Shown: one piece after another, positions 22,900 to 35,843 of the stretch
Layout of the letters: each line of letters begins with the position of its first letter
How positions within the stretch are numbered: position 1 is the first letter of the stretch
Assembly: GCA_002205965.3 (NCBI GenBank)
Contig: NADL03000045.1
Coordinates: 476,620-540,619, forward strand
Source of the DNA: Kappaphycus alvarezii
Taxonomy: Eukaryota > Rhodophyta > Florideophyceae > Gigartinales > Solieriaceae
Reading direction: 5' to 3'
DNA length: 64,000 nucleotides
Translations under genes and position numbers: made by a program
The notes under the pieces: model-generated
Seen by the model: the letters and a program-made list of their open reading frames with translations, nothing else
Databases searched by the model: none
Told to the model about the DNA's origin: nothing

Positions 22900-25800
22900 C
22901 CGGCGTAAAAGTCTAAATTTTCTTAAGTTCAGAATGGAAATAATTTTTCTTCAATAGAGATAGTAGGAAGTAAAGTTTTCTGTAACAGGAGCTTATGATT
23001 GAACCCCATCACCGGCAAGATTCATGAACTCGCAGGTCATCATATTTAAGCAAGTTAAATGAAGATAATGGTTTAGTTTCACCAAATTTATTTTTCAGGA
23101 TCCATTTGGTTACGGGGCGATATTACATTTTGACGAATTACAAAGAATCCATTCAAAAAGCACGCGCGCAGCAGCAAGGAAGTTGAAATATGATCAATCG
23201 CAGAATTGATCATCTACGTATGGGAAAAATATCGTCGCTGATGAGCGCTGCATGAAATTATACTCCAAAGAACAATAAATTTAGGGTTCTTATATTGGTT
23301 TCGATGAAGACACGTCGGGAAAGAAAATGATATAAAAAATTCTGGCTCCGATAGAACAGTCTCCGATTTAATTCCGAGATAAGATAATTTTCACCAAAAC
23401 GGACCCCGATGAGCCAACCTAGTTCATCTTCCACGTTAACAGTGTATGTTAAACGAGAGCCCGAGGTAATGAAAGGGTTTTCATTACTTTGTTTGGAGGG
23501 GAAGATGTTTTGTCAGGGTAAAGTTTTGTTCCGCTGATCTTTAGCAAGAGTAACGATTCTGTAGTAATTGCGTCGATAATGATTCAAAATTTCTGGCCAT
23601 TTGAAATCAAGATATAATTAACTCCTGTGTATTTCGCAAGAAAAACTTTAATATTAAAGTCAGGATAAAAATCTGAGGCTTTCAAATATTCTGATGGAGG
23701 ATGGAGAAGCTGGAACATACACGGTAGGTATTACCGAGGACCACGATCGAATCATGGCCGAGAAAAGCACCAAATATATAAATAATAATGTATAAACAAA
23801 CAGAAGTATTGAAAATAAACAGTTCTACTTGCAGTTCATACAGAGCAAATAACCTCCCGAAACGTAAAAGAATGTTCAAGGACTTTAAAAACTCTCAGAT
23901 CGATGCTCGAATGTCACGTGAAGGAGTTCATGATATTAACCTCACATTTATTCCTATTAATGATAAGCTTTCACTGTACGAATTGGGACAACTCTTAATT
24001 ATCTCATCATAGAACTATAGAAGACCTGGTTGAGGTACATGTCACAACCAAGAACGGACCTGAACAGATGTTTTGTATTTTTTACCATGCATTTACCGTC
24101 AGCTACCGATCAGCTCGATCTATATCATTATTTGTCATCATCAGGGGCTACAGTTTTTTAAATTGAGCTGTGGAACAGGCCTAAGTCCTAAGTTCAAAGT
24201 GATTGAAACTTGAATCGTGATAAAGATTTTTACGTTAAGCAGTACGAACGCAAAAATATCTACAATATAAAGGGTAGTTTTTCAAGGTTCAATATTTCCT
24301 TTACGATTTAAGTGATTCGGGTCATTAGTTGCTGGAAATTTCAGCAAGCAAATTTAGAACGAAAAGGGGTTATTGATATTGACTAGATACCACCTTTTGT
24401 CCGAAAAAAACATATAAGAATGTTTATATGTACACAGAATTGAATTTTTAAACATTGATAACCTCGTAAGTGCGACGCTCAACTTTTTTGTGCATACAAT
24501 TTCTGAAGCTTTCTACTTAAAGCAGAAATAATAGGAGCAAACCGAGTTATTTGATATTAAAGGAGGACACACCCACAAAAATGTTCAGAAGACCTTTATC
24601 AGCAAGTTTCCACTACTTTCATACGAAGCTTCATTGCATGGAATCTTCACTGCCAGATCAACTATTGTAGGGAACTTCGACGCTCGTCTTGATGTCTCTC
24701 TGTCACTTGAACCGTGTTTCTAGGACTCTGAAGCCTATTTTTACAATGGCGGAAATCGAAGCATGAAACGTGCTATCCGTCGCCGGAAGTCTAATTTTTG
24801 TTATAAGTTCGAAACCCTCAGGTGAGCCAAGCTAACATCTCTGGTAATATTTGGGTGCCTCATACGAAACTAATGCGTGCCTTTCATTAAACATTGTATT
24901 TATTCTTTTTCATTTTGTGAGAAAAATAGAACCTGCAAGTCATTGGACTATGAGAGCAGCGTATATTGGCACGGTCCGCATCCAGATGGTCCGTGGACTT
25001 GACCGAAGGTAATGTTACCAGTTTTCAATTTTGAAAAAGAGGGACAAGTCTGTTCGATATATTACACTTTTCTGTCTATTCTTCTTAAATATACACCAAA
25101 ACAGGACATTTTGGAACCGTGTATACGTCTAGAAAGAAGCAAGGCCAATAAATTCGTTCGTTCTACTATCGTATGAGAAACAAAAGCCAAAAATAGGGCA
25201 TGAGATGTTTGATATGCCATATGCTTTGAACTTGAGAACATCTATCGTTTCAAAGTTCCAGTGAGAGAGTTACCTGAGTCAATTCGACGTGAAAAAGTAC
25301 GATTAATTACCTTCAAGAAAATGATTAATAATTAATTTCTCCAGCTTACAAGAGTCTTAAATTCGCTTTGAAATACACATTCAAGGAAATATGATTACTT
25401 TTATGCGTTAATAAGACTTTTCTTTAATTTGACTCGTATGAACTACTCATTTCAAGTTGCGACATGACTGATAAAGTATTACGCGCACATAGGGAAGATT
25501 TATTTGATTCGAAAATAGAAAAGTAAAAAATAAGCATTAGAAAGAAAGAAAAAACCTTTACAAAAGTTTAATGTACACAGAATTTTGGAAGAGAGCTTCA
25601 CTTATCATATGGAGAGTGAATTCCTATATAAATCAATCAAAGCCAAAGTGTTTATTACACTAGTCCGTTTGCTAAGAATTAGCGAAAGAAGTTATATTGA
25701 CAAATTCAGCAAGTGTACCTTACATGGAGCGTAAGAAAAGATATGAGAAGCGTTTTTGTAGGTGTGGGGCCGCGGCTACCCCAAGAACTATCCGTTGCAT

Positions 25801-26180
25801 GCATACAGCAAATAAGCAAGGAGAAATAGTTGCCTTGCTACTCTGGAAAAGAAAAACCGATAGTAATAACGGTTTTAGTCCAACAGGCGGTAATTCAATC
25901 TACTTGAACATTTATGAAGCCCTTTAGGGTGTACACTTCCTATTCGAAACTCATGGTATATTTTTAATGTAAAAGTTCCCAAATAAATATGTGTATTTAT
26001 TTCTGTAGTATCAGTCAATTCGAAAAATCGGACCGAATTTTTACAACAAAAATTATGAATTTGTGAATGAAATTAATAAAAAAAGATTTTCTCATATAAA
26101 AACCAATTAAAATATATTAAAAATACAATTCAAAAACAATGTCGTAGTAGCGGTATTTTCTGAGCCCATAAAGTGAGAAA
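22900..26180. other. AT-rich gene desert
   Basis: Nothing supportable was seen. A short plus frame at 25,697-25,927 contains a CRCGAAAT and a basic stretch but no known domain. 26,000-26,160 is extremely AT-rich. Confidence 0.5.
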
Positions 26181-26210
26181 ACCTACAGTACTGTTGCCTT
26201 CTACTCAGGC

Positions 26211-26465
26211 ATGGCTCTGAGCAACTGGACTGCCTCCCTTTCCTTTTATGCTATTCCATCTCTCCTCCTCTGCCTACAGCACGATGAGCCTCTACCAATT
26301 TTGTCAGTTCTATTAAACTAAACTAGCAACTCATTGATAGCCTGCATTAGCCAACAATGTCACCTCCGTACCATTGCATACATCTGTGCCTACATCCTAG
26401 ACTTCGATTTGATCCGATATTTTCGCATTTCCTGCCTTGAGCAGTGCGGAAAAAATTATTAAAGG
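26211..26465 (+). pseudogene. Possible MAPEG-family membrane protein remnant
   Basis: An ATG opens a frame with NWTASLSFYAIPSLLLCL, like the first membrane segment of fungal MAPEG proteins. After a stop at 26,319-26,323 the same frame resumes with LRTIAYICAYILDFDLIRYF, resembling the last MAPEG helix region (R--Y---YI-D-D--R). The middle of a usual 150-residue MAPEG is missing. It is a GC-richer island inside AT-rich DNA with a CAGTACTG motif just upstream. It may be a decayed host gene. Low certainty, as the match is short and by eye. Confidence 0.3.
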
Positions 26466-26561
26466 CAAATTAAAGCCTCTATTTATCGGACCTTTGCGCA
26501 ATGTCTACCTAGAGTAATGCAGGGAAAGTTATCAATTCCTACGTGTGGCTTTCATGCTACA

Positions 26562-26575
26562 GTACTGTACAGTAT
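26562..26575. promoter_or_regulatory. TACAGTACTGTACAGTA palindrome
   Basis: This is a single strong instance of the recurring GTACAGTAC/TACTGTAC word, within AT-rich DNA about 200 bases upstream of the LINE-type fragment. Confidence 0.35.
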
Positions 26576-26779
26576 AAAGGGACTGCAATGGGGGTATGGA
26601 AATTGTGTAAAATTATTTTGGCTCAGAAGTTCTGGATAATTATCTTGACAGTATGTATGTACCTATTGTTAGACTTACTCGAAAAAAGATTCACTTTAAT
26701 TTGTTTATGATAATTAGTATTTTTTGAAATAGACATCTATTAGTTCTTCTTCTGGAAGGACAATGAATGGAAGAGGTTG

Positions 26780-27600
26780 CCAAACCCCGCATCGTATTCA
26801 GAACCAGATATTCGGCGAAGAATTCAACGTCAAGCATATTTGAAAACGCAAGCACGAGCCTTCCTCACTGCACAACCCTCTGTAGTCAGCCGAACGCCCA
26901 AAGACATGTGGACAGCAATGCTGCGCCATCACCTGTGAGTTCGCATGTTTGACTACTCTGCTCCGCTGCGGTGCGCTGAGTACCACAGGCCCATAGATCT
27001 CTTAGGAGACCATGCAGTGGACCTTTGTAACAATGGACTCGGGTGGACCAATCGGCACACAGCAGTTGTAATAGTACTTGGGTGACAGCTGTTCAAGGCA
27101 GCAGGAGTCGGCGTCCAATACGAGGTTAAATACCTACTCCCTGGACTGAATGCGCGACCGGCGGATATTATGGTGCACCCGCTGTCCGAGTCATCGAGCA
27201 TCCCGTCCCCTCCCAACTGGCCTACGACATCACCGTATCCTCGCCGTTCCAGGAGTGCTATATTTCAATGGGAGCACGAGAAGCGTGAGCCGTTTCCGGC
27301 GCAGCAGAAAGGCGGAAGAAGAGGGACCTAGCTGCGAAAGTGGCTGCCATTACTGTCAAGGTCCTGCCCGGACGATCAAAGTTAGGATACGATTTTGTGC
27401 CGCTGGCTTTTGACTCGCTAGGACCACCTTCTGAGACAGACTCGAAGGTCATAGAGAAGAACGCGGCAGCTGTCGCGTCTCGCAGCGACTGTTCCATGGG
27501 GGGAGTCAAGACTCGTCTGTACCAGAACGTCAAAATACGCCGTTTGGTCCACATGTGTGGCGTCTGTAATATGTCGTGCCCCGCCACACGCAGAGTTTAG
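26780..27600 (+). pseudogene. LINE-type reverse transcriptase ORF, C-terminal fragment, broken
   Basis: The fragment carries the C-terminal hallmarks of a non-LTR retrotransposon ORF. A Cys/His block with LLGDHAVDLCNNG...NRHTAVV lies at about 26,990-27,060. The restriction-like endonuclease pattern follows: RPADIMV (about 27,155), then AYDITVSSPF (about 27,222). It ends in a helix-rich tail with LGYDFVPLAFDSLG (about 27,380-27,425). A leader segment (PKDMWTAMLRHHL) precedes. In-frame stops occur at 26,936 and near 27,078, and the frame shifts between about 27,190 and 27,220. The reverse-transcriptase catalytic part is absent upstream. This is a dead 5'-truncated copy, as is typical for LINEs. 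It sits directly before the tandem array, whose units carry the N-terminal RT part of a similar LINE on the opposite strand. Confidence 0.6.
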
Positions 27601-27659
27601 TCACCATATTCAAAATAAATTTTGTAGCGACTTCACTGTGTTGCACATACAAATTGAAG

Positions 27660-27818
27660 TGATAAAGAAATATACTCCAGTAGTTTCTGTAATCGAAGGA
27701 ATGTTGTGTCCGCTCGACAATACTTTGCCAGTAGATGTGCTACACGAGAAAACATCACCATGCTCGGTCCGTCTTACTGTTGCATCCCTTGTTGGCTGGG
27801 CATATCTTGCGTACACGC
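27660..27818 (+). repeat. Remnant of a preceding tandem unit (unit 0)
   Basis: The segment matches the right edge of the tandem unit (compare 38,817-38,955): TTTCTG-AA-CGAAGGAATG, GTGTCCGCTCGACAAT, GAGAAAACATCACC and TTGTTGGCTG-GCAT, at roughly 85-90% by eye. It is interrupted by the old Ty3/gypsy element. The unit text resumes after that element at 35,537 (ACGCCAACGGCATGACTAGCC). Higher divergence than between units 1-6 marks the edge of the array. Confidence 0.75.
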
Positions 27819-29308
27819 TGTTGTCACAGAAACGGTCCTTTCTGTAGGAGAGCGGTCCTCTCCGCAAACTTCTGACTTCTCCTTCCTTGTGAGTTTTCAA
27901 GAACAACTCTTCCCGTCAATTTTCTTTTACGAACAAAATCATGAAACCAATTTCTCTCACGAATCAAAATTCACTTTGCAACTCCATTTCTATTTTGTCT
28001 TTGAGCATTTTGGTCCTCCTTTTTCAAAAAAGAAATCTCTCCACTCGTGATCCGCTTCGTCCTCCAAATTCAGTTCCGATATTCTATCATTGGTTATTGC
28101 CCTGATTGCATGCAAATTCAAAGACGCGGCATTTCCTCATATTTTTATTTCGTCCAAGGCTGTGAAAATTTTCGGAGACGTCGCCCCATTTAAAGTTCGA
28201 GATCGACATCGTTGAGGAAAACCCCCCACCATCAACTACCCCATCAGATCACCCCTTTCTTGCCCTCAACATGACCAACCTCCGCCTGTCCCTTACCATC
28301 GCCAAGTCATCCTGAGGCCGTCACTCCCACAACGCGCTGGCCCTGATCGCCAATGGAACAACAGATTATGGTGATTATTGTAGGAGAATGGACCGGGAAC
28401 GCGTTCGGGAGTGGTTCGCCGGCACTACTTCGAGGAGGCAGAAGAGGCAGAGGAGGAGGTAGAGGAAGAGGAGTTAGAGGAAGAGGAGGATAAGGAAGAG
28501 GACTGGGTGGACCCGTGGGAGCCACTAGTGAACAATGGTGGGGGATCTGCAGTTGAGAAAGAAGGGAAGACTGAGGGAGTAATCGTTATATCTGACTCTT
28601 CTGACAAAAATGAAGAGAAGGATGAAGAGGAGGGCGAGGAGGATGAGGGGGAAGGAGACATATAAAGTGCTGGAATAGTGGGGAGGGAGTCGGACAGTAT
28701 GGACCAGATGGTCCCGTCGCTGGAACCGTATGGGGGCGTCTTTAGTAGTTTAGATCTCTCCCAGGAGGGAATAGAGAATGTGTAAGCCGTTCGAGATATT
28801 TATGCGGGCTGCTTGGGTAAAATGGATATTTCGAGGGAATTGTTTGGGTCTGATCTAGAGGGCTAGGATATTAAGGAAGAAATACAGATATTTATCCTGG
28901 TAATACTGCTGTTAGCCTTTCTCGTTCACGCGATCCCATTCGACGCATTTTATGGTTCTTAGTATGTTTGTTTGAGACTTTAAGGCTATCCAAAAAGTCT
29001 ATGTAAGCTGATTAAACTGCTTCCTCATGTGGAGGTCAAGAAAGTTGGGAGACAACTTCAAGTCAAGTCCGAGTAGTAGGAAGTTAAGAGTCTACTTCAG
29101 ACCCAAGAACCACTTTTCTTTCGCTGGTCACAGGGCATCAGTGGTAGATCATACCCTTCTATACTTGCTGATAGCCCTTTAAACTGTCGTCTTTATTAAC
29201 TTTTTGTTCGTTCAACTATACCACAGTCGCACTTTCTCGCTTTCAACACCTCCTTCTTGTGGTAATTGTTTCTGAGTATCTCTTCTCTCCGACTATTTAC
29301 CCCTATCA
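27819..29308 (+). repeat. Left LTR of the old element, long variant
   Basis: The left end begins TGTTGTCACAGAAACGG, matching the start of the right LTR (35,297). The last 425 bases (from about 28,884) match the 3' part of the 720-bp LTR of the young element and end in CCCCTATCA. The first 1.06 kb is unlike the young LTR. It therefore represents either a different U3 or an LTR that contains another insertion. Confidence 0.55.
28260..28665 (+). CDS. Acidic reading frame with a SUMO-interaction-like motif, inside the left LTR region
   Basis: This open frame has long Glu runs (about 28,435-28,500), then DPWEPLVNN, then VIVISDSSD (about 28,582-28,608), and an acidic tail ending at a stop near 28,665. 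Hydrophobic VIVI next to SDSSD is the classic layout of a SUMO-interacting motif. A second frame just upstream gives DYGDYCRRMDRERVREWF. It could be host sequence captured in the LTR, or the end of another element's capsid gene. The family is unrecognised, and much of the openness comes from composition. Confidence 0.3.
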
Positions 29309-32300
29309 TTTGGTACCCCTGTGGAGGAGGTTGCACTCGAGGTATTCAAGTTTTGAAGTATTAGGGAGCACTTAAGTGTTATTTTTTTTCTGGAACCATG
29401 GATCTCAACGCTGCTCGTATAATGTTCACAGGGGGCAAGAGTGAAGACATTGAGGAGATTCTCCATACATATTTTAATGTTTTGATGCGTGAGAAGGAAG
29501 GCGAATAGAAGACCGCAAGTATCTTCGCCATCTTTATTGTGAAGCAAAGCAAAAATATAAGGCCAAGTTTATCGACGGGTGGTCTCTTAATGGGAGTTAG
29601 CGTAATTTAGGTGAGGTATGTGAGTGGTTTGTGAAAGAATATGGTAAGGAGGTAGAATCAGATGAAATAATTCCCGGCTCAACTTCGACGATTTGTTAAG
29701 CTCATTGGTATATCGTGAGATCTCTATGAAAGGCTGGGTTCAACACCCGAGCCAAGTACCGAATGCTGCGTAAGCCAGCGATGGAAAATTAGCGCTCTCC
29801 GATTACTCCTCACCAAGGCCCTCCAATTATAAGAACTGAAGGGTACAATAGTAGAATTTGTCAAAAATTCGGAGACGTTTCAGTCACTGAGTGAGGTACC
29901 GAGGGAAACCCGTACATCTATGTCTACGTACATCCTGAAAATTATCAAAGGCGGCTACTAGCAGCAGCATTGGAATCAGTCAGGAGCGATGTCAAAAACT
30001 TGGAAGAAAGGTTGGAAACCCGATTCGATAATCGACTTGACATGATAACCTCGCAGTTGGAAAGCCTTACTCTTACCATTAAGAAGAACCAGTCTGGGGC
30101 CCCAAGGCCGCAGAAGTCTGTTCCTACTGTCCACAAGCCTGGACACTTTGCAAAAGGTGTCCTGATAATCCACATAGAAACACTCGTTGTGGAAAGTGCG
30201 GTCGATATGGGCATCATGAAAGTAACTGCTGGTCTAAAGACAACAGAAAAGCAAATTTATCGGACGCGAGAAGCGAATTGGGACCAGAGGTGAAAAGTTA
30301 ACAAAACAGGAAGGATAAAAGTTTGACGGGTGCCGGTAACGTATCCATCGCTGAAGAAATCAGTCAAGTCAATGTGAAAAAAAGGGATGGAGAAGGGAAA
30401 ATTCAATAGAAAGAACCTAGGTAGATTATGGAATGCTTGGAACATATCCCAGCAGCTGTACCTCCCTGGACCAAGAGGTCTGATCAAGTTGTTCCAGGAG
30501 TGGGAATCACTCCGTCCAAGAAAATGAACAAGAATAAGAAATTCAAGAGTATCCGAAGGACGTACTAGAGCATGTGAGAAGTACAATTTGGTTACTGAGC
30601 TTGCATCGGCCCCGACTGGAATAACGTTTGGTTAACTTTGAGGCGCGACGCAGTAGATGCGAGAAAAACTCAAAAAAAATTAATAAGGTCTAATAAGTCC
30701 GCCAAGGGTGAGAAATGTTTCTTCAATCGGCCTCGACAGCACCTACACGTTTTAAGCTGGTACCAGTCAAGGTATTGGGAATCGAAAACCCAAGCTATTT
30801 TTGATTCGGATGCTGTTCCAAATCTCATTTCAGAAATTTTGGTAACAGATCTAGGTCTTTAAGTCATTCCAACTATGCGAAAAATAATTGTTGCGGATGG
30901 AACCATACCAAAATGCATGGGCACTGTTGACAAGGTTTCTTGTTCCTTGCGGGACTCTAAAGGATGTACACTTTCTTGTCATGCCTGATATACCTTTCGA
31001 TGCAACCATTCGTTGACCTACCATGAAAAGACTAGGGATATGCATTGACTTGGGCAACCAAAGCGTTTCAGTTCATATTGACGGCAGAACCGCGAAGATG
31101 CCCCTGGATTCGACAAAAGCATACATCCGGAAGATTTAAGAGAAGCGAACAGTGAAGATTTCACTTCTAGCTATGACAGCGAAAATTACGAATTAGCTAA
31201 CAATTTCGGAAAGGAAACACTTTCGGAAATGGAAAAGGGTACGCTCGGGGAATACTGAGCATGGCATGGGATGATTATGATTCTGGGTTTGAACCAGATG
31301 ACGACTGGGACTCTAGGGTAAATTTGAGCCCCGAATGAGTTTACTTCTGCGATAATATCGAATCAAAGGATGGCATTCAGAGTATGAAAGACGATTACCT
31401 TTGCAACGAGAAAAAGAATATGTCCAATTCCATATCTGAAGATATGAGCACGCCGGAAGAGGTCCTCCAAAATAATGAGGGTAAGAATCACGAAGAAGAA
31501 GAGCGCAGGATCGCAGAAATTCAAGAAAAAGTGCAGCCCTTTCCCGCTCCTGCATCAAAGAAATATCCGACATATTAGCATCTTCCGAAGCAATTGCATA
31601 GAGCGTTCAGATCTAATACAAGCAAGTGTACCGGTCACTCACTCACTCGAACTTACTGATACTCAACCAATTTATCATAGGCCTAGACGTCAACCGCCAA
31701 AATATGACCAATTTATCTCAGAAATTGTTAAGTATGCTGGAAAATGATATTATTCGGCCAGGTTCATCCTCACGGTCATTTTCTGTTGTTTTAGCACCAA
31801 AAAAAAAAGATGGAAAACTTCGCTTTTCGTCGACTTTACACAATTAAAACCAAATAATGATACCTGATCAATTTCCGATTCCAAATATGGAGGAAATCCT
31901 AAAAGAATTGAAGGTAACTCATATCAGTTGACCTTTCACTGGCTATTGGCAGATCCGTCGGATGAAAATGTAAGGAAAAAACAGCTTTACCAGAAAAGTC
32001 GGTACCTTCAGGTCGAAGTGATGCCTTTTGGTCTCATGACTGCACCAGCTACATTCCAAAGAATGATGAACGAGGTTTTGAAAGGACTTCATTTGCAAGA
32101 GTTATATCGATGATGTGGTAATATTCTCAAAAACTTGGATCAGCACATATCGCATGTCAAGACGAGTGGTGGATAGTATTGGTACAGCCTGAAAATTAAG
32201 TTGAGCAAATGCTTCTTTGCGAAAACGTCTATCCAATTACTCGGTCATATCGTCGATCAAGAGGGAATTAAATGGATCCAGAGAAAACGAAAAAATCAAG

Positions 32301-35296
32301 TTGGCACCAAGGCCCGCTTCAAAGACGGAGGTTCGAAGCTTCTTAGGACTGGCCTCATATTACAGAAGATTTATCAAAGATTTCGCCAAAGCAGCACCGT
32401 TACATGCCAGCACTACGAAGAACGGAAAATTTTCTGGAACAAGGAAATGCAAACCGCATTTGAGACTTAAAGATAAGCTATGTGTCCCCCAGTGCTCATG
32501 TATCCAGATTTGAGGAGACCATTGTTGTGGAAACAGATGCCTCAGAACGGTCTTTGGGTGCCGTTTTGTCCCAAAAAGGTGAAAACGGAAGACTACACTG
32601 TTCAATTCGCAAGTCGCACTCTGAATGATGCGGAAAAGAGATACTCAGTCTGCGAGAAAGAAGCACTTCCTGTCTTCGCGCTGAAAAAGTTTCGCGTCTA
32701 CCTTTTATCACTCGAAAAATTTGTCTTGATAGCTGATCACGAGGCACTTAAGATGGCATTCCAAAACAAGAATGCCATCACCTTGGCTGGATGGCTCGAC
32801 ATTTTTGCAGAATAACGGTTTGAAATTGTGTATAGACCCGGACGCAACAATAACCAGCCTGCTGATTACCTATCCCGTTTGAGGGATCCAGTGATCCAAG
32901 TGAAAAAGTTTCCAGGACATCGTCGAAGTTGCCGGGTTCAAGTGCCAAACGGTAACGAATATGAACCTAATCTGTAGGGACTAATGAAATTCCTTGATGG
33001 ACTAGAAATGAGAAAGTTGATTGTGAACGCATAAATTGGGTACGAGGAATCAAAAGGTTTTACAATGTGGGGTGGGAAACTCTTCCGACACACTGAAGCC
33101 GGTCCTCGACTAGAGGCCCCTTTGAAAGAAAGAATGAAGATCTTGAGGACTTTTCATGATGGACTAGAGCAATAGGATCCCGAAACAACCTAGCAATTCA
33201 TTATAGAAAGATTCTGGTGGTCCAGTATCCATAAGGACATCTATAATTTCGCGTAAAGCAGCGAAAACTGTCAAAAACTCACTCCCATCCGAAATTACAA
33301 GAAAATTCTAAGCTTTCTAGTTTCAGGTCTTTTGAAACGTTCTCAATCGACTTCGCCAACCCATTCAAGGAATCCTCTTCCAGACATAAATTCTCCATAT
33401 AGAGGTGTAACATTTTACTGGATGGCCAATAGCAGTTGCAGTTGTGGAGACCAATGCTGAGGTGGTCCTGAGATTCATCAAAGAAGAAATAATTGACCCT
33501 TTTTGTCTTCCAAAAAGGATCATCTCGGATAACGCTCGTTGTTTCACTGTAACGTTACCACCTCGTTTTCAGGGAGAGAAAGGGATTCTCTTGAAGACAG
33601 TTCTCGCTTACGCTCTTATGTCGAACTGGAAAGCGGAAAGGATGATAGGAACCATCAAACGAGTAATATCGAAAACTATGTCGGAGAATGAAATCCAATG
33701 GGAAGATGATTTAACAAACGTCCTATGCGGTTACCGCCGAAGAAGAGGAACAAGTGGACGCTCAAAATTTGAGCTAATATACGGAAGGGCTCCGAAAATG
33801 CTTAAGAGAGATACACTAACAAAATAATCAATGAAGAGAGTGGAGAAGTCGAACGACTGACCACAGAAGGCTGGAGATCACACCGTGCGTTAGTACAGAC
33901 AAGAAAGAGGGGTGCAGAAACTACAGTAAAACCTTTTCAGTCGGCTATAGAGTACTTGTTATACATGGAAAAGCAATGAATCAGGCTTTGAAGTTGCCGG
34001 CCTTCCAAACAAAGTACTCGATCTTTTGCATCGGCACGGAGGAAATACACTCGCATTACAAGCTCTCTTCAAGCTCAAGGAAGAGATCAAGGAGGGACAT
34101 CTATGCACATCGTCTCGTCCCTTATCACCAGGGGCCTGAAGAATTCCTCCTTACACAGGACTTTGTGCAACCACGAGGCATACTCATCTAGAACTATGGA
34201 ATGATTCCTATGGGAGGAAAAAGAACTTGAGAGTGGATCATCTCAATCACGCGGGACTCTTACGAACTCCACGTAATCATCCATTTCTACATTAATATAT
34301 GCCTATGATTTCGTACGTTGAACGGGCCATTGCTACCCAAAGAGATTTACAACTATTAAGAAGAGTTCTATTTTCATTCCAAAACGGAAGGTTCACGGAA
34401 GCAGGTCCAAAATTTGTTTGAGGTAATATACCATTACTCCATAGGAACGTATGGGATAGTAGCTACAGGAGACTTATCGCAATCCTATCTGAACATTATC
34501 CGGCCGATTTTCAAATTTCTCCAGAACAACCATGATGTGCCACTGAGAGGTTACAGCTTGTCCCCGGATATGGAACATCGAATGGTCCCATATCCCCTGT
34601 GGGAACTTTACGTTTCTCCGCCAAGGAACGGGAGCTGAGCTGAAGACCATGATCCCCCCGAGACCTTCATGATGATACGAAAAGTACCATCCAGTGATCG
34701 AGGCGGATCATTAAAGACTTCAAGGCGTCGAGAGCAACGGGGGAGATCACTCAGGAGTTCACCTCCAACATTGCCTGGTCTCCCAGGCGGAAACTATGCC
34801 TCCTTGATTATTGGATGGCTACCAATTATACTTTCTCTTCGCAAAATAGCGGAAGACCCTGGGGAAGCCGAGGTTATTTCCTATTTTGAGATTAGTATTT
34901 GAACCTGCTTCCAAATCAGTCACGGGGTACAACTTACTTGTGAAGACTCTATTCTTATGTTGCGAGATTTTTTTTGCTTTAGATACCCATTTCTGGACCC
35001 GTTGCCAGAGAAGTTCGCATGCTACATCCACTATCTAACATTTGGAAGGATTGTAGAGGTGAAACAAAAGGAGATCATTAGAAAACACTATGACATCACA
35101 TGCAGGATCTATAGAACTCTTGACCGTGGAACGGAGCCTTTCATCGCAGGGTAAACACTCTCCCATCATATCGGAAATCAGCTACTGCCATATCCTTTCA
35201 GGCAACCATAGAGGTTCTCTGATGGATGAATAGAGCTATCAGAAAAACAGGGAGCAATGAAGAAGAGTCGGGACGATCGTCTTGAGTGGGAGGACG

Positions 35297-35536
35297 TGTT
35301 GCTACAAAAACGGCCCTTTCCGCAGGAGAGCGGCCCTCTCCTCAAACTTCTGTCTTCTCATTCCTGCAATTTTTCAAGAACAACTCTTCCTATCAATTTT
35401 CTATTACGAACAAAATCATGAAACGAAATTTCCCACGAATCTGAATTCACTGTGCAGCTCCATTTCTATTTTGTCATTAAGCATTTTGATCCTCCTTGTT
35501 CTGAGTATCTCTTCTTTCAACGATTTACCCCTATAA
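35297..35536 (+). repeat. Right LTR of the old element, short variant
   Basis: It begins TGTTGCTACAAAAACGG directly after a GAGTGGGAGGACG purine-rich tract and ends ACCCCTATAA. Its first 200 bases match 27,819-28,020 and its last 40 match the end of the left LTR, so it is a much shorter version of the left one. Confidence 0.6.
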
Positions 35537-35843
35537 AACGCCAACGGCATGACTAGCCACGGCAGCTGACGAGCGTACACCATGTTCAGAACACGATGTA
35601 ACAACGGCACTCTGGCCTAGGCACTTCTTCGTGCGTAGATATGCCCCCTCTCTGGAAACAGCCGTCAGTGCCTCTAAGCAGCAGCGCACAAGAACATTTC
35701 CCCCTTTGGTCGGCAGCAGGTCTATCATTCTCTGTCTCGAGAAGCGGCTGAACGCATCACGCGCACCTACTGAGACGAGCGTGTGGTCCTCATCTTCGCC
35801 TTTGCCGTCAATCAGTCTCCGGACTTCGTGCACATGGGGAAAG

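Larger units (their letters stand above)
27819..35536 (+). mobile_element. Old Ty3/gypsy element inserted in the array edge
   Basis: The element reads plus-strand and has the same internal order and family as the young copy at 48.77 kb: gag (from about 29,400), zinc-knuckle region near 30,100, protease near 30,790-31,110, reverse transcriptase and RNase H (about 31,620-32,900), integrase (about 33,100-33,830) and the accessory region (about 34,200-35,270). The ends start TGTTG and close CTATMA. Flanks CACGC and AACGC look like a 5-bp target duplication that has drifted. It is heavily broken (dozens of interruptions) and clearly older than the array's other insertions. Confidence 0.75.

Noticed and set aside
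28425-28661. Serine-run minus-strand open frame
   Set aside because: Mirror of the acidic Glu-run sequence on the other strand.
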